From positions 142,090 through 206,089 of the forward strand of contig SUXQ01000003.1 of the NCBI GenBank assembly GCA_015060905.1: 64,000 nt of DNA, in the 5' to 3' direction. The notes beneath the pieces were generated by a model. The model was not told where the DNA came from. It did not search any database and saw only the letters and a program-made list of their open reading frames with translations. A program made the translations under genes and the position numbers. The stretch is from Bacteroidales bacterium (lineage in GTDB: Bacteria > Bacteroidota > Bacteroidia > Bacteroidales > Bacteroidaceae). Within the stretch, counting starts at the first letter, position 1. Every line of letters begins with the position of its first letter. Below, one piece after another: positions 1 through 9,149 of this stretch.

Positions 1-364
1 CAGTCTCAGACTGGGGCTCAACGCCACCTACCGCACAGTATGCTGCGATAGCACCGTCGAGCACACGCAATGAACGCTCTACCTCGGCGGTAAAGTCTAC
101 GTGTCCCGGAGTGTCAATCAAGTTGAACTTATATGTCTTGTCCTGCCATTTCCAGAATGCTGTTGTAGCAGCAGAGGTAATAGTGATACCACGCTCCTGC
201 TCCTGCTCCATCCAGTCCATGGTAGCTGCACCATCGTGCACTTCACCGATTTTGTGAGTCAAACCTGTGTAGAACAGGATACGCTCTGACGTTGTTGTCT
301 TACCGGCGTCGATGTGCGCCATAATACCGATGTTACGGGTCAATTTCAAATCGATTTCAGCCAT
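1..364 (-). CDS. fusA: Translation elongation factor G, N-terminal part (cut by window edge)
   Basis: EF-G is the ribosome-translocating GTPase. Only the first ~121 residues are present, because the gene runs off the left edge. The protein starts [19 protein letters not shown] and shows the P-loop AHIDAGKTT, the switch I stretch ERGITI and the G3 motif DTPGHVDF, in the order expected of the GTPase domain. It is the third gene of the str cluster, about 20 bases after rpsG and co-oriented with it, so it is probably co-transcribed. Bacteroidota can carry more than one fusA; its position after rpsL-rpsG makes this the housekeeping copy. Confidence 0.97.
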   Translation of the reverse strand, partial: MAEIDLKLTRNIGIMAHIDAGKTTTSERILFYTGLTHKIGEVHDGAATMDWMEQEQERGITITSAATTAFWKWQDKTYKFNLIDTPGHVDFTAEVERSLRVLDGAIAAYCAVGGVEPQSET

Positions 365-384
365 CTTTCAAATAGTCTTAAAGA

Positions 385-861
385 TTAGAAACGGAAATGT
401 GCGAATGCACGGTTAGCCTCGGCCATGCGGTGCATATCTTCTTTACGTTTGAAGGCACCACCCTGGTTGTTGTATGCGTCCATAATCTCGGCGCAGAGTT
501 TGTCAGCCATTGTCTTACCACCGCGTTTGCGAGCGAAAGTAATCATATTCTTCATAGAGATAGATTCTTTGCGGTCTGCGCGAATCTCTGTGGGCACCTG
601 GAATGTTGCACCACCGATACGGCGAGATTTAACCTCAACTTTGGGAGTAATATTCTCGAGAGCCTGCTTCCAGATTTCAAGAGCAGTTTTCTCCTCGTTC
701 TTCATTTTTGCTGCAACGAGGTCGAGAGCACCGTAGAAAATTGTGTAAGAGACGTTTTTCTTTCCGTCGAACATCAAATGGTTAACGAATTTAGAAACCA
801 TCTGATCGCTGTAAACGGGATCGGGAAGGATCACACGTTTTTTTGGTTTTGCTTTTCTCAT
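385..861 (-). CDS. rpsG: 30S ribosomal protein S7
   Basis: Small-subunit assembly protein that binds the 16S rRNA 3' domain. The 158-residue product ([19 protein letters not shown]) matches the full family length and shows the conserved N-terminus, the core IGGATFQVP stretch and the C-terminal NRAFAHFRF end. It lies between rpsL and fusA on the same strand, the usual str-operon order. In many bacteria S7 represses its own operon by binding the rpsL-rpsG intergenic RNA. The 190-base spacer here is long enough for such a site, but I see only a short hairpin in it. Confidence 0.98.
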   Translation of the reverse strand: MRKAKPKKRVILPDPVYSDQMVSKFVNHLMFDGKKNVSYTIFYGALDLVAAKMKNEEKTALEIWKQALENITPKVEVKSRRIGGATFQVPTEIRADRKESISMKNMITFARKRGGKTMADKLCAEIMDAYNNQGGAFKRKEDMHRMAEANRAFAHFRF

Positions 862-1051
862 TTTCTTTTAGTCGAAAATTGTGTTTTTGTTTGGGGCTGC
901 GTTATTGTTTTCTTCAACGACTCCTCCGAGTCATTTACTCAACCTTCATAACTTATTCCAACAAACCAAAACTGTTATTAAAATTAAGTTTGAAGTCTTA
1001 TTCTTTTTCATCCGAAAGGAAGAATCACTTCGCTAAACTTTCGCTTTTTAA
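862..1051 (-). other. rpsL-rpsG intergenic spacer, possible S7 control region
   Basis: A 190-base gap between rpsL and rpsG, unusually long within a str operon. It contains a small inverted repeat (GACTC-GGAG-GAGTC on the minus strand, about 927-940) followed by the rpsG start. No consensus TAnnTTTG promoter and no ORF were seen. A role in autogenous S7 control is inferred from other bacteria and not shown here. Confidence 0.3.
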
Positions 1052-1432
1052 TTATTTCTTAGCTTTAGGACGTTTAGCACCGTATTTTGAACGACGCTGT
1101 GTACGGTTGGCAACACCGGCTGTATCCAATGTACCGCGAACGATGTGGTAACGTACACCGGGGAGGTCTTTTACACGACCGCCACGTACCAATACGATTG
1201 AGTGCTCCTGCAAGTTGTGACCTTCACCGGGAATGTAAGAGTTTACCTCTTTCTGGTTGGTCAAACGCACGCGAGCTACTTTTCTCATTGCAGAGTTAGG
1301 CTTCTTGGGAGTGGTTGTGTAAACACGAACGCACACGCCACGACGCTGGGGACAGTTGTCGAGTGCGGGAGATTTACTCTTCTCAACCAATACATCTCTG
1401 CCTTTTCTTACTAATTGTTGAATTGTAGGCAT
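1052..1432 (-). CDS. rpsL: 30S ribosomal protein S12
   Basis: Decoding-centre protein of the small subunit. The 126-residue product has the invariant [18 protein letters not shown] and [10 protein letters not shown] stretches and a basic tail. The lysine of the PKKPNSA loop, where streptomycin-resistance mutations usually fall, is wild type. It is the first gene of the rpsL-rpsG-fusA cluster and has its own -7 box TAACTTTG about 90 bases upstream. rpoB-rpoC, which precede rpsL in many Bacteroides, are absent; a terminator separates it from the DUF3467 gene. Confidence 0.98.
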   Translation of the reverse strand: MPTIQQLVRKGRDVLVEKSKSPALDNCPQRRGVCVRVYTTTPKKPNSAMRKVARVRLTNQKEVNSYIPGEGHNLQEHSIVLVRGGRVKDLPGVRYHIVRGTLDTAGVANRTQRRSKYGAKRPKAKK

Positions 1433-1521
1433 TTTGTTTAGTTTTTAATTATTATATTGTATTTTAATATTTTACGTTCCAACTTTGTGCCAAAATTGCA
1501 CAATACACCTTTTTCGGTTTG

Positions 1522-1529
1522 CAAAGTTA
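1522..1529 (-). promoter_or_regulatory. -7 promoter box of the str operon
   Basis: On the minus strand this reads TAACTTTG, an exact match to the Bacteroidota -7 consensus TAnnTTTG. It lies about 90 bases upstream of rpsL and downstream of the DUF3467 terminator. No perfect -33 TTTG is seen at 19-21 bases. Confidence 0.6.
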
Positions 1530-1584
1530 CTGATTTTATTTGGAATAAAAAATATTTGAATTTATTTTTTTGAAAAAAGTTTAT

Positions 1585-1621
1585 AATAAAAAAATCTGCG
1601 ACTCTTTGAGGAGTGCAGATT
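1585..1621 (-). terminator. Intrinsic terminator of the glyS-FKBP-DUF3467 operon
   Basis: On the minus strand, AATCTGC + ACTC pairs with GAGT + GCAGATT around a 6-base loop with one bulged base, followed by a run of Ts. It sits 14 bases after the DUF3467 stop and before the rpsL promoter. Confidence 0.8.
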
Positions 1622-1634
1622 CTTTATTTTCATT

Positions 1635-1949
1635 TTAAGCATCGCCTTTGGTTTTTATTTTCCCTATGGGCGGAAATATTTCAGCTTTTTTTATTTCAAT
1701 TTCGCCAAAATTAGTTTCGTACCTATTTATATTATCACGCAATATAAGCATAAGACGTTTAGCGTGTTCGGGTGCCATTATTACCCTCGAACGTACTTGA
1801 GCTTTATTTACACCGGGCAGCAACGAAATAAAATCGAGGACAAATTCCGATGAAGAGTGTGCAATTAACGACATATTTGAATAAACACCTTCGGCCACAC
1901 TCTCTTTTAGTTCAATTTCCAATGATGGATTCTTTTTTTTATCGTCCAT
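1635..1949 (-). CDS. DUF3467 family protein
   Basis: A 104-residue soluble protein matching DUF3467, a small Bacteroidota-rich family of unknown function. Visible family features are SEFVLDFISLLPG, the VRSRVIMAPEHAKRL stretch and a C-terminal NINRYETNFGEIE. In Bacteroides it commonly sits between rpoC and rpsL. Here it still precedes rpsL, but its upstream neighbours are FKBP and glyS, 23 bases away, so the local order has been rearranged. It has its own terminator and is probably the last gene of the glyS operon. Confidence 0.85.
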   Translation of the reverse strand: MDDKKKNPSLEIELKESVAEGVYSNMSLIAHSSSEFVLDFISLLPGVNKAQVRSRVIMAPEHAKRLMLILRDNINRYETNFGEIEIKKAEIFPPIGKIKTKGDA

Positions 1950-1972
1950 ATTACCTTAATATATATATTTTT

Positions 1973-2596
1973 TTAATAATCATCGGGCACAGGTGTACCT
2001 ATGGGATAAAAATCGACAAGATTGAGGTCGAAAATAAGTGTCGAGTAAGCAGGAATTCCACTTACATCCGTACGTGAGCCATAGCCGAGCGTAGCCGGGA
2101 CGTATATGCGCCACACATCGCCTGTTGCGCGAGTTTTCCCCTTAACCATGTGCATCATGGCAGTTGTCCAGCCACGCACACAGCCCGAAAGATTGAGTTT
2201 TTGGGGAACATCAACCTCGGGTTCCAACTGCCCTAAATAAGACTCGTCGAAAATGTTTCCGTCGGGGTAGGTTTTTGTGGGAATGAATCGTCCGCGATAG
2301 TTCACAAGCACAGTGTCGGAGTATCCGGGTGATTCTGTACCGTCGCCGTGACGAATAACATTGCAATAGACATAATATTGATTATCCCATTGCAAAGTAT
2401 CGTTCATTCCGTATGCCAGAAACACTTTCCAGTCACCCGACTCATTGGCACGGGCAACGGTGGCTATTGAATCTATAAATGCCACGTTTCGTGCCGCCCA
2501 ATTATCGTATTCGCCGGCCTCTTCTGTTTCGTCGCAGGAGGCAAACCCCATCAGCGCGACGAACAAAAAGAGTGAGTATATTTTTAAAAATTTCAT
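1973..2596 (-). CDS. FKBP-type peptidyl-prolyl isomerase lipoprotein
   Basis: A 207-residue exported lipoprotein. The signal peptide ends in a lipobox (GFASC, Cys near residue 20), so it should be anchored in the periplasm or outer membrane. The C-terminal half has the FKBP fold pattern: VLVNYRGRFIPT, VRGWTTAMMHMVKGK, an IYVPATLGYGSR loop and a STLIFDLNLVDF strand. It would catalyse prolyl cis/trans isomerisation of exported proteins. It starts 10 bases after the glyS stop, which suggests one operon. Confidence 0.85.
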   Translation of the reverse strand: MKFLKIYSLFLFVALMGFASCDETEEAGEYDNWAARNVAFIDSIATVARANESGDWKVFLAYGMNDTLQWDNQYYVYCNVIRHGDGTESPGYSDTVLVNYRGRFIPTKTYPDGNIFDESYLGQLEPEVDVPQKLNLSGCVRGWTTAMMHMVKGKTRATGDVWRIYVPATLGYGSRTDVSGIPAYSTLIFDLNLVDFYPIGTPVPDDY

Positions 2597-2606
2597 AAAC
2601 AGTCGG

Positions 2607-4148
2607 TTACGAAAGTTTCTTTAGTACAGAAGTAATGCTTACCTTATCCTGCAACAATTCGCGGAGGTCGGCAATGGCCACGCGGCGTTGCTCCATTGTG
2701 TCGCGGTCGCGAAGAGTAACCATATTATCTTCGAGAGTCTGATGATCGACAGTCACGCAATAGGGGGTACCGATGGCATCCATACGACGGTAACGTTTGC
2801 CGATAGAATCCTTCTCTTCGTAGTAACAATTGAAACTGAATTTTAGTTCATTCATTATCTCACGAGCCTTTTCGGGCAGACCGTCCTTCTTTACAAGAGG
2901 AAGCACCGCCAACTTCACAGGTGCAAGGGCTGCAGGCAGTTTAAGCACCACGCGCGACTCGCCATTTTCGAGTTTCTCTTCGTTGTAAGCAGCGCACATC
3001 ACGCTGAGGAACATGCGATCCACGCCGATAGAGGTCTCTATGACATAGGGGGTGTAGCTTTCGTTCAGTTCGGGGTCGAAATATTTGATATTCTTTCCGC
3101 AGTACTTCTCGTGCTGGCTGAGGTCGAAATTTGTGCGCGAGTGGATTCCCTCTACCTCTTTGAAGCCAAAAGGCATCTTGAATTCAATATCTGTCGCAGC
3201 ATTTGCATAGTGAGCAAGTTTCTCGTGGTCATGATATCTGTACATATCGTCGCCGAAGCCCAAAGCCTTGTGCCATTTGAGACGGAATGCCTTCCAATGC
3301 TCGAACCACTCCATCTCCTTGCCGGGCTGTACAAAGAACTGCATCTCCATCTGCTCGAACTCTCTCATTCTGAAGATAAACTGACGAGCTACAATCTCGT
3401 TGCGGAACGCCTTACCTATCTGCGCGATACCGAAGGGGATACGCATACGTCCGGTCTTCTGCACATTGAGGTAGTTTACAAAAATACCCTGCGCCGTCTC
3501 GGGACGAAGATAGACTTTCATTGCACCATCGGCAGTAGAGCCCATCTCTGTCGAGAACATAAGGTTAAACTGACGCACCTCGGTCCAATTGCGAGTACCC
3601 GATACGGGGCAAACAATCTCCTCGTCAATAATAATCTGACGCAGTTCTTCGAGGTCTACATTGTTCATAGCCACCGAGAAACGTTGGTGAAGCGCATCGC
3701 GTTTTGCCTTTTCGGCAAGCACTTTGGGATTTGTTTCGCAGAACATTGCTCTATCGAACGATTCGCCGAAACGTTTAGCAGCCTTAGCAACCTCTTTCTC
3801 TATCTTTTCGTCATATTTTGCAATCTGCTCTTCAATAAGCACATCGGCCCTATATCTTTTTTTAGAATCACGATTATCAATCAAAGGATCGTTGAAAGCA
3901 TCAACGTGTCCCGAGGCCTTCCAAATAGTAGGGTGCATAAAAATAGCAGAATCTATACCCACTATATTATCATGAAGCAGCACCATACTCTGCCACCAAT
4001 AGGTCTTAATATTATTTTTCAACTCCACGCCCATCTGGCCATAATCATAGACTGCACCGAGGCCATCATATATGTCACTCGAAGGAAATACAAAACCATA
4101 TTCCTTACAATGGGCTACCACTTTCTTAAATATATCTTCTTGAGCCAT
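2607..4148 (-). CDS. glyS: Glycyl-tRNA synthetase (dimeric, class II)
   Basis: Charges tRNA-Gly. The 513-residue product is the single-chain alpha2 form, not the alpha/beta form. It has the class II motif 2 region (FRNEIVARQFIFRMREFEQ), the RPETAQGIFVNY stretch typical of glycyl enzymes, and a C-terminal anticodon-binding domain (LAPVKLAVLPLVKK onward, from about residue 400). It begins MAQEDIFKKVVAHC. It is the first gene of an operon with the FKBP lipoprotein and DUF3467 genes. Confidence 0.97.
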   Translation of the reverse strand: MAQEDIFKKVVAHCKEYGFVFPSSDIYDGLGAVYDYGQMGVELKNNIKTYWWQSMVLLHDNIVGIDSAIFMHPTIWKASGHVDAFNDPLIDNRDSKKRYRADVLIEEQIAKYDEKIEKEVAKAAKRFGESFDRAMFCETNPKVLAEKAKRDALHQRFSVAMNNVDLEELRQIIIDEEIVCPVSGTRNWTEVRQFNLMFSTEMGSTADGAMKVYLRPETAQGIFVNYLNVQKTGRMRIPFGIAQIGKAFRNEIVARQFIFRMREFEQMEMQFFVQPGKEMEWFEHWKAFRLKWHKALGFGDDMYRYHDHEKLAHYANAATDIEFKMPFGFKEVEGIHSRTNFDLSQHEKYCGKNIKYFDPELNESYTPYVIETSIGVDRMFLSVMCAAYNEEKLENGESRVVLKLPAALAPVKLAVLPLVKKDGLPEKAREIMNELKFSFNCYYEEKDSIGKRYRRMDAIGTPYCVTVDHQTLEDNMVTLRDRDTMEQRRVAIADLRELLQDKVSITSVLKKLS

Positions 4149-4247
4149 TTTATATAAATCTTAAATTTTGCGCAAAGTAAATCATTTTTTCCGAAATACC
4201 CCAATCGTATTCTAAATAATTATTCTTATACACTTAAATATAAACAA

Positions 4248-5402
4248 TTATCCCACCAACCACTTTGCCTTTTTACCAATAACAGCATATATAACTGCAA
4301 CAAGCAACCACGACACTGCAAAAGCCAATATTGCAGCAAATGGAATCTGCGCAGGAATAGGAATATTCAGCGCGCGAGCTATCAACACAGCAGGACCTGT
4401 AAAGAAAAAGTGAACCATATATACACCGAATCCACACTTTGTAAGATTGGCAAGAAGCGACTGCAATTTTAATGATTGTACATTTATACTCTTGGCAAGC
4501 ATAAAGCATGGGACAGTCATAATGATGACATTAAGAGAGTTATACGTCCAAAAAAGTTCATACTGCTCGGGAGTGGGATTGGGCAGGTCGCGCATAGTTA
4601 TAAATCCATAATATGTTACAAGATAGCCTGCAACAAACATAGGCAATCCGTAACACAGCAACTGCATTTTGCTCCAATCGTGATGTCTAAGATAGTGACC
4701 AAGAAGCAGATAGCCATTAAAACCGGCAAAATAATATAACATTCCGTATGCATTCCACGAGCATGTACCCCAAAGATACTGATTGCCAAATTCACAATAG
4801 TAAGGCAGCAAAGACGCCACACCCCAAGCAACAATAAACCATAATTTAGCCCTTTCGCTCGCCTTCTCGACCCAAGCCGAAAATATCGGCAGATAGAGAT
4901 AAAGACCTATAAGCAGATAAATATACCACATGTGTACAGCCGTCAGAGGGAAATTAAAAGGTATATCCGAAGCATATTCCACAAATGCCCCAAAGGATTG
5001 TCTTGTAACCTCGTCGCCACCATAAGCAAAAATATCAAGCAATATAGAAGAGTCGAGCCCCATTACACCTGTTAAAAATGGGAAGAGAGCGTAAATAAAA
5101 GACCATATCACAAATGGGAAAAATACACGAGTAATACGTTTTTTATAAAACAACGACGTCTCTTCCTTTACAGGCAACATCAGCGCACCGGTAATCATCA
5201 CGAACAACGGCACGCAAGGGCGTAAAAACGAGCCCCACAGTGCGCCCCACAATGGAATTTCGGCCGGAGGATTACCACCTGGATAAAAATTAAACGGGTC
5301 GGCACAGTGACAGCACACAACCATGAACATTGCAAAAAAGCGTGCCACATCGAGCCACACCACGCGGTCACCCTTTAACGATTGCAGATTTTTGTTTTTC
5401 AT
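4248..5402 (-). CDS. Membrane acyltransferase (acyltransferase family 3)
   Basis: An integral membrane O-acyltransferase-like protein of about 384 residues with roughly ten hydrophobic segments. The N-terminal WLDVARFFAMFMVVCCH is the family signature, with the candidate catalytic His followed by a short polar loop. Relatives acylate sugars, glycopeptides or surface polysaccharides; the substrate cannot be read here. I chose the ATG giving MKNKNLQSLKGDRV over one 14 codons upstream, because the family homology begins just after it. It is a single gene, divergent from the topoisomerase gene. Confidence 0.85.
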   Translation of the reverse strand: MKNKNLQSLKGDRVVWLDVARFFAMFMVVCCHCADPFNFYPGGNPPAEIPLWGALWGSFLRPCVPLFVMITGALMLPVKEETSLFYKKRITRVFFPFVIWSFIYALFPFLTGVMGLDSSILLDIFAYGGDEVTRQSFGAFVEYASDIPFNFPLTAVHMWYIYLLIGLYLYLPIFSAWVEKASERAKLWFIVAWGVASLLPYYCEFGNQYLWGTCSWNAYGMLYYFAGFNGYLLLGHYLRHHDWSKMQLLCYGLPMFVAGYLVTYYGFITMRDLPNPTPEQYELFWTYNSLNVIIMTVPCFMLAKSINVQSLKLQSLLANLTKCGFGVYMVHFFFTGPAVLIARALNIPIPAQIPFAAILAFAVSWLLVAVIYAVIGKKAKWLVG

Positions 5403-5547
5403 AAGTAAATATATTAAAAATTTTAGTCCATCGAGAGAATCCACAAAACAGATGCAAAATTAATAAAAACCGACACATTAAGCATACCTGACAGCAACTT
5501 ACTGAATTTTTATTCATTTTATTTGGGGCAAATTTCAAGAAAAAGCC

Positions 5548-5555
5548 TATTTTTG
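5548..5555 (+). promoter_or_regulatory. -7 promoter box for topoisomerase IV subunit A
   Basis: TATTTTTG matches TAnnTTTG and is followed by a ~50-base leader to the ATG. A TTTG at 5522-5525 could serve as the -33 box, with a slightly long 22-base spacer. Confidence 0.55.
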
Positions 5556-5610
5556 CAGAATAAAGAATAAATCTTATATAAAAAGAGCATCAACAGTCCA
5601 CAAACGAGCT

Positions 5611-8274
5611 ATGAGCGACAATAAAAACGAAGAGAACATAGAAGAGAGAGAAAATATAAAAGCAGGCGAAGAGCATCAGACGAGCGAACTACACTCCGAC
5701 TACAAGCCGGCCGGCGAGGATAGCAGACACAAACTCACCGGCATGTACCGCAATTGGTTCCTCGACTACGCCTCGTATGTTATACTCGAACGCGCCGTTC
5801 CCCACTTGAACGATGGACTGAAGCCCGTACAACGACGCATTCTGCATGCAATGAAAGAGCTCGACGACGGTCGCTATAACAAAGTAGCCAACATCGTCGG
5901 TCACACCATGCAGTACCACCCTCACGGCGACGCCTCCATTGGTGGCGCACTTGTACAGCTGGGACAAAAAGATCTGCTCATAGACTGTCAAGGAAACTGG
6001 GGAAACATACTCACCGGCGACTCGGCTGCAGCACCGCGATACATCGAGGCACGCCTCTCGAAGTTCGCCAACGAAGTTATCTTCAACCCCAAAACCACCG
6101 AGTGGAAACTATCATACGACGGACGAAACAAAGAACCTATCACACTGCCTGTAAAATTCCCCCTGCTACTTGCACAAGGCGTCGAAGGCATTGCTGTGGG
6201 TCTATCTTCGCGCATACTCCCACACAACTTCAACGAGATATGCGACGCTGCCGTAGCCTACCTTAACAACGAAGAATTTTCGCTCAACCCCGACTTTCAG
6301 ACCGGCGGCAGCATAGACGTATCGCGTTATCACGATGGCGACCGCACAGGCCGTGTGCGCATAAGAGCAAAAATATCAAAATCGGAAGACGGCAAAAGCC
6401 TATCTATCACAGAAATACCCTACGGAAAAACAACCCCCGTAGTAATCGACTCCATACTGAAAGCCATAGACAACGGCAAGATAAAAGTGCGCAAGGTGGA
6501 CGACAACACCTCGGACAAGGTAGAGATATTGGTACACCTTGCCCCGGGAGTATCTTCGGACAAGACCATCGATGCTCTGTACGCTTTCACCGACTGCGAG
6601 ATAAGCATCACACCCTGCTGTTGCGTCATCGACAACAACACACCTGTATTCCTTACCGTCAGCGATATACTGCGCCGTTCGGTAGATAACACCCGGGAAC
6701 TGTTGCGACAGGAGTTGCTCATACGCAAAGGCGAGCTACAGGAGCAACTGCACTTTGCATCACTCGAACAGATATTCATTGAAGAGCGCATATACAAAGA
6801 CAAGGAATTTGAACAGGCAAAAGACATGGATACGGCACTCGCCCACATAGACCTACGTCTGACGCCATACAAAGAGAGCTTCATACGCGAAGTGACACGC
6901 GACGATCTTTTGCGACTGATGGAGATAAAAATGGCACGCATCCTGCGTTTCAACAAACAAAAGGCCGAAGAGCTTATCGCACGCATAAAAGACGAAATTG
7001 CCGAAATAGAAAAGAAACTCGCCAACATGGTAAAAGTAACAATAAAATGGTTCACCATGCTGAAAGAGAAATATGGAGCCGCATTCCCGCGCAACACCGA
7101 AATACGCAACCTCGACACCATCGTTGCCGCAAAGGTAATAGAGGCCAACCAAAAATTATACATAAACCGAGCCGAAGGTTTCATAGGAACATCACTGAAG
7201 AAAGAGGAGTTTGTGACCAACTGCTCGGACATCGACGACATAATACTTTTCTACAAGGACGGAAAATACAAAATAGTAAAAGTAAGCGAAAAGCTATTTG
7301 TCGGCAAGAACGTCATCCACATAGACGTATTCAAGAAAAACGACAAACGCACCATATACAACGTTGTCTACCGCGACGGTCACAAAGGCATACACTACAT
7401 AAAACGCTTCGCCGCAACAGGAATGACACGCGACAAAGAGTACGACCTTACACAAGGTACTCCCGGCTCTAAGGTCGCCTACTTCTCGGCCAACCCCAAT
7501 GGCGAGGCAGAGATAATAAAAGTGATGCTCAAGCCCAACCCCCGTCTGCGCAACGCCATCATAGACAAAGATTTTAGCAGCGTAGCCATAAAAGGTCGTC
7601 AATCAATGGGTAACATTCTCACAAAGAACGAAGTGCAACGCATCACACTGAAACGTCACGGAATATCCACGTTAGGCGGACGCAAAGTGTGGTTCGACCG
7701 CGACATTCTGCGCATAAACTTCGACAACCACGGAGAGTATCTGGGCGAATTTCACGGCGACGAGCAGATTCTTGTAATAAGAAACAACGGAGAATTCTAT
7801 TTAAGCCCCATCGACCTTAGCAACCACTACGAGGAGGATATTCTTGTCATCGAAAAATACAACCCGACAAAAGTGTGGACAGCCATACTCTACGACGCAT
7901 CGCAACAAAACATGCCATACGTCAAACGTTTCACCCTCGATGCAACAAGCAAGAAACAAAATTGTCTGGGCGAGAACAGAGACAGCAAGCTGATATGGTT
8001 CAGCGACACCCCCTACCCGCGCATACAGGTAATGTTCGGTGGTGCCGACCAAGTGCGCGAGCCATTAGTCCTTGAACTTGACGAATTTATCGGAACCAAG
8101 AGCTTCAAGGCACGCGGCAAACGTCTGACGCAATACATAATAGACGAAATTATAGAATTAGAGCCTACGCGTCAGCCCGAGCCACCGGCGATTCCAGAAA
8201 CAACAGAAGATGAAGAGGATGAAAATAACAGCGAAGGCGACAATGCCGTACAGCTAAACCTTTTTGAAGAATGA
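5611..8274 (+). CDS. parC: DNA topoisomerase IV subunit A (GyrA/ParC family)
   Basis: Cleaves and rejoins DNA to decatenate chromosomes. The 887-residue product has the type IIA breakage-reunion domain starting about residue 45 (YRNWFLDYASYVILERAVP) and the catalytic tyrosine in AAAPRYIEARLS near residue 144. A long coiled-coil tower follows, then the C-terminal beta-pinwheel, which carries no clear GyrA box and so favours ParC over GyrA. Both ends are low-complexity and acidic. Its stop overlaps the start of the next gene (ATGA). The partner parE is not in the window. Confidence 0.93.
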   Translation: MSDNKNEENIEERENIKAGEEHQTSELHSDYKPAGEDSRHKLTGMYRNWFLDYASYVILERAVPHLNDGLKPVQRRILHAMKELDDGRYNKVANIVGHTMQYHPHGDASIGGALVQLGQKDLLIDCQGNWGNILTGDSAAAPRYIEARLSKFANEVIFNPKTTEWKLSYDGRNKEPITLPVKFPLLLAQGVEGIAVGLSSRILPHNFNEICDAAVAYLNNEEFSLNPDFQTGGSIDVSRYHDGDRTGRVRIRAKISKSEDGKSLSITEIPYGKTTPVVIDSILKAIDNGKIKVRKVDDNTSDKVEILVHLAPGVSSDKTIDALYAFTDCEISITPCCCVIDNNTPVFLTVSDILRRSVDNTRELLRQELLIRKGELQEQLHFASLEQIFIEERIYKDKEFEQAKDMDTALAHIDLRLTPYKESFIREVTRDDLLRLMEIKMARILRFNKQKAEELIARIKDEIAEIEKKLANMVKVTIKWFTMLKEKYGAAFPRNTEIRNLDTIVAAKVIEANQKLYINRAEGFIGTSLKKEEFVTNCSDIDDIILFYKDGKYKIVKVSEKLFVGKNVIHIDVFKKNDKRTIYNVVYRDGHKGIHYIKRFAATGMTRDKEYDLTQGTPGSKVAYFSANPNGEAEIIKVMLKPNPRLRNAIIDKDFSSVAIKGRQSMGNILTKNEVQRITLKRHGISTLGGRKVWFDRDILRINFDNHGEYLGEFHGDEQILVIRNNGEFYLSPIDLSNHYEEDILVIEKYNPTKVWTAILYDASQQNMPYVKRFTLDATSKKQNCLGENRDSKLIWFSDTPYPRIQVMFGGADQVREPLVLELDEFIGTKSFKARGKRLTQYIIDEIIELEPTRQPEPPAIPETTEDEEDENNSEGDNAVQLNLFEE

Positions 8275-9131
8275 GAAACAAAAGACTAACCCTTATTGTG
8301 CTTTTAATATTATCGGCAATGCCGATAATATTAAAAGCACAATTCATTAACGGCGACACAATAAACACTTGTCGCATAAAAGTAAGCAGCAGCACACATG
8401 GTGTAACACTGCTCAACAACCTCGACACCTACCTATCGGGATACAACTATCATGGTGCGGGCTATCACTACAACCACGAAAATTTTCGCGATGCACGTCT
8501 GGGAAAGCACAAATTCAAATATCAGACAATCTTCAGCGGCATCATAGGAGCAACCGAACTTTACGACTCGAAGCAATATACACTGCTACTGAAAAGAATG
8601 TGGAGCGGATACCACCCGTTCAAAATAAACGAACGTCTGCAACTGCTTGCCGGAGCACAGATACAACTTGCAACAGGAGCACTCTACATTCCCACAAACG
8701 GGAACAACCTTGTATCGGCAAAACTGCGCACCTCGTTGGCAGCAACGGGTATGGCCATTTACAAAATACCGTTGCGTACAAAAAAAATAACAACGCGCTA
8801 CCAAATAGATATTCCACTAATAGGCGTTGCCTTCTCACCCGGGTTCGGACAATCCTACTACGAAATATTCGGATTAGGGAACTACGACAACATTTTTCAC
8901 CTCATCCACACGTTCAACGCTCCATCGTGGCGACACACCCTGTCGGCCGACATTCCTATAGGCAAAAGAAACAGCACCACCCTACGCGCCTCGTACATTG
9001 CCGACATATTCCAATCGGATATAAACGAACTGCGCACACATATATACAGCCACACATTTTCCATAGGAATAGTAAAAACCTTATATAAAATAAAGGCCGG
9101 AGACCCACTGAAAAAATATTCGCCCTACTAA
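8271..9131 (+). CDS. Exported beta-rich protein, DUF3316-like
   Basis: A 286-residue protein with an N-terminal signal peptide ending near KAQ, then alternating amphipathic strands rich in aromatics, like the outer-membrane or periplasmic DUF3316-type proteins of Bacteroidota. The family assignment is tentative and no catalytic motif is visible. It overlaps the parC stop by four bases, so translation is probably coupled. The signal-peptide codons contain a perfect 23-bp inverted repeat with a 3-base loop (8295-8343), which would form a very stable hairpin in the mRNA about 20 bases after the start. Confidence 0.6.
   Translation: MRNKRLTLIVLLILSAMPIILKAQFINGDTINTCRIKVSSSTHGVTLLNNLDTYLSGYNYHGAGYHYNHENFRDARLGKHKFKYQTIFSGIIGATELYDSKQYTLLLKRMWSGYHPFKINERLQLLAGAQIQLATGALYIPTNGNNLVSAKLRTSLAATGMAIYKIPLRTKKITTRYQIDIPLIGVAFSPGFGQSYYEIFGLGNYDNIFHLIHTFNAPSWRHTLSADIPIGKRNSTTLRASYIADIFQSDINELRTHIYSHTFSIGIVKTLYKIKAGDPLKKYSPY
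8295..8343. repeat. Perfect 23-bp inverted repeat with 3-base loop inside a coding region
   Basis: Left arm 8295-8317, loop AAT at 8318-8320, right arm 8321-8343. The arms are exactly complementary and the core reads ATTATCGGC-AAT-GCCGATAAT. It lies entirely within the signal-peptide codons of the gene starting at 8271. No T-run follows on either strand, so it is not a normal terminator. Confidence 0.95.
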
Positions 9132-9149
9132 AAACCCTCCCAAGAAAAA

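Noticed and set aside
3111..4157. Long plus-strand open frame opposite glyS
   Set aside because: It is the antisense shadow of the conserved glycyl-tRNA synthetase gene and shows no homology or start signals.
5611..8274. Calling the topoisomerase subunit GyrA
   Set aside because: No GyrA-box QRRGGKG-type motif in the C-terminal pinwheel; ParC is the better fit, although parE is not in view to confirm.
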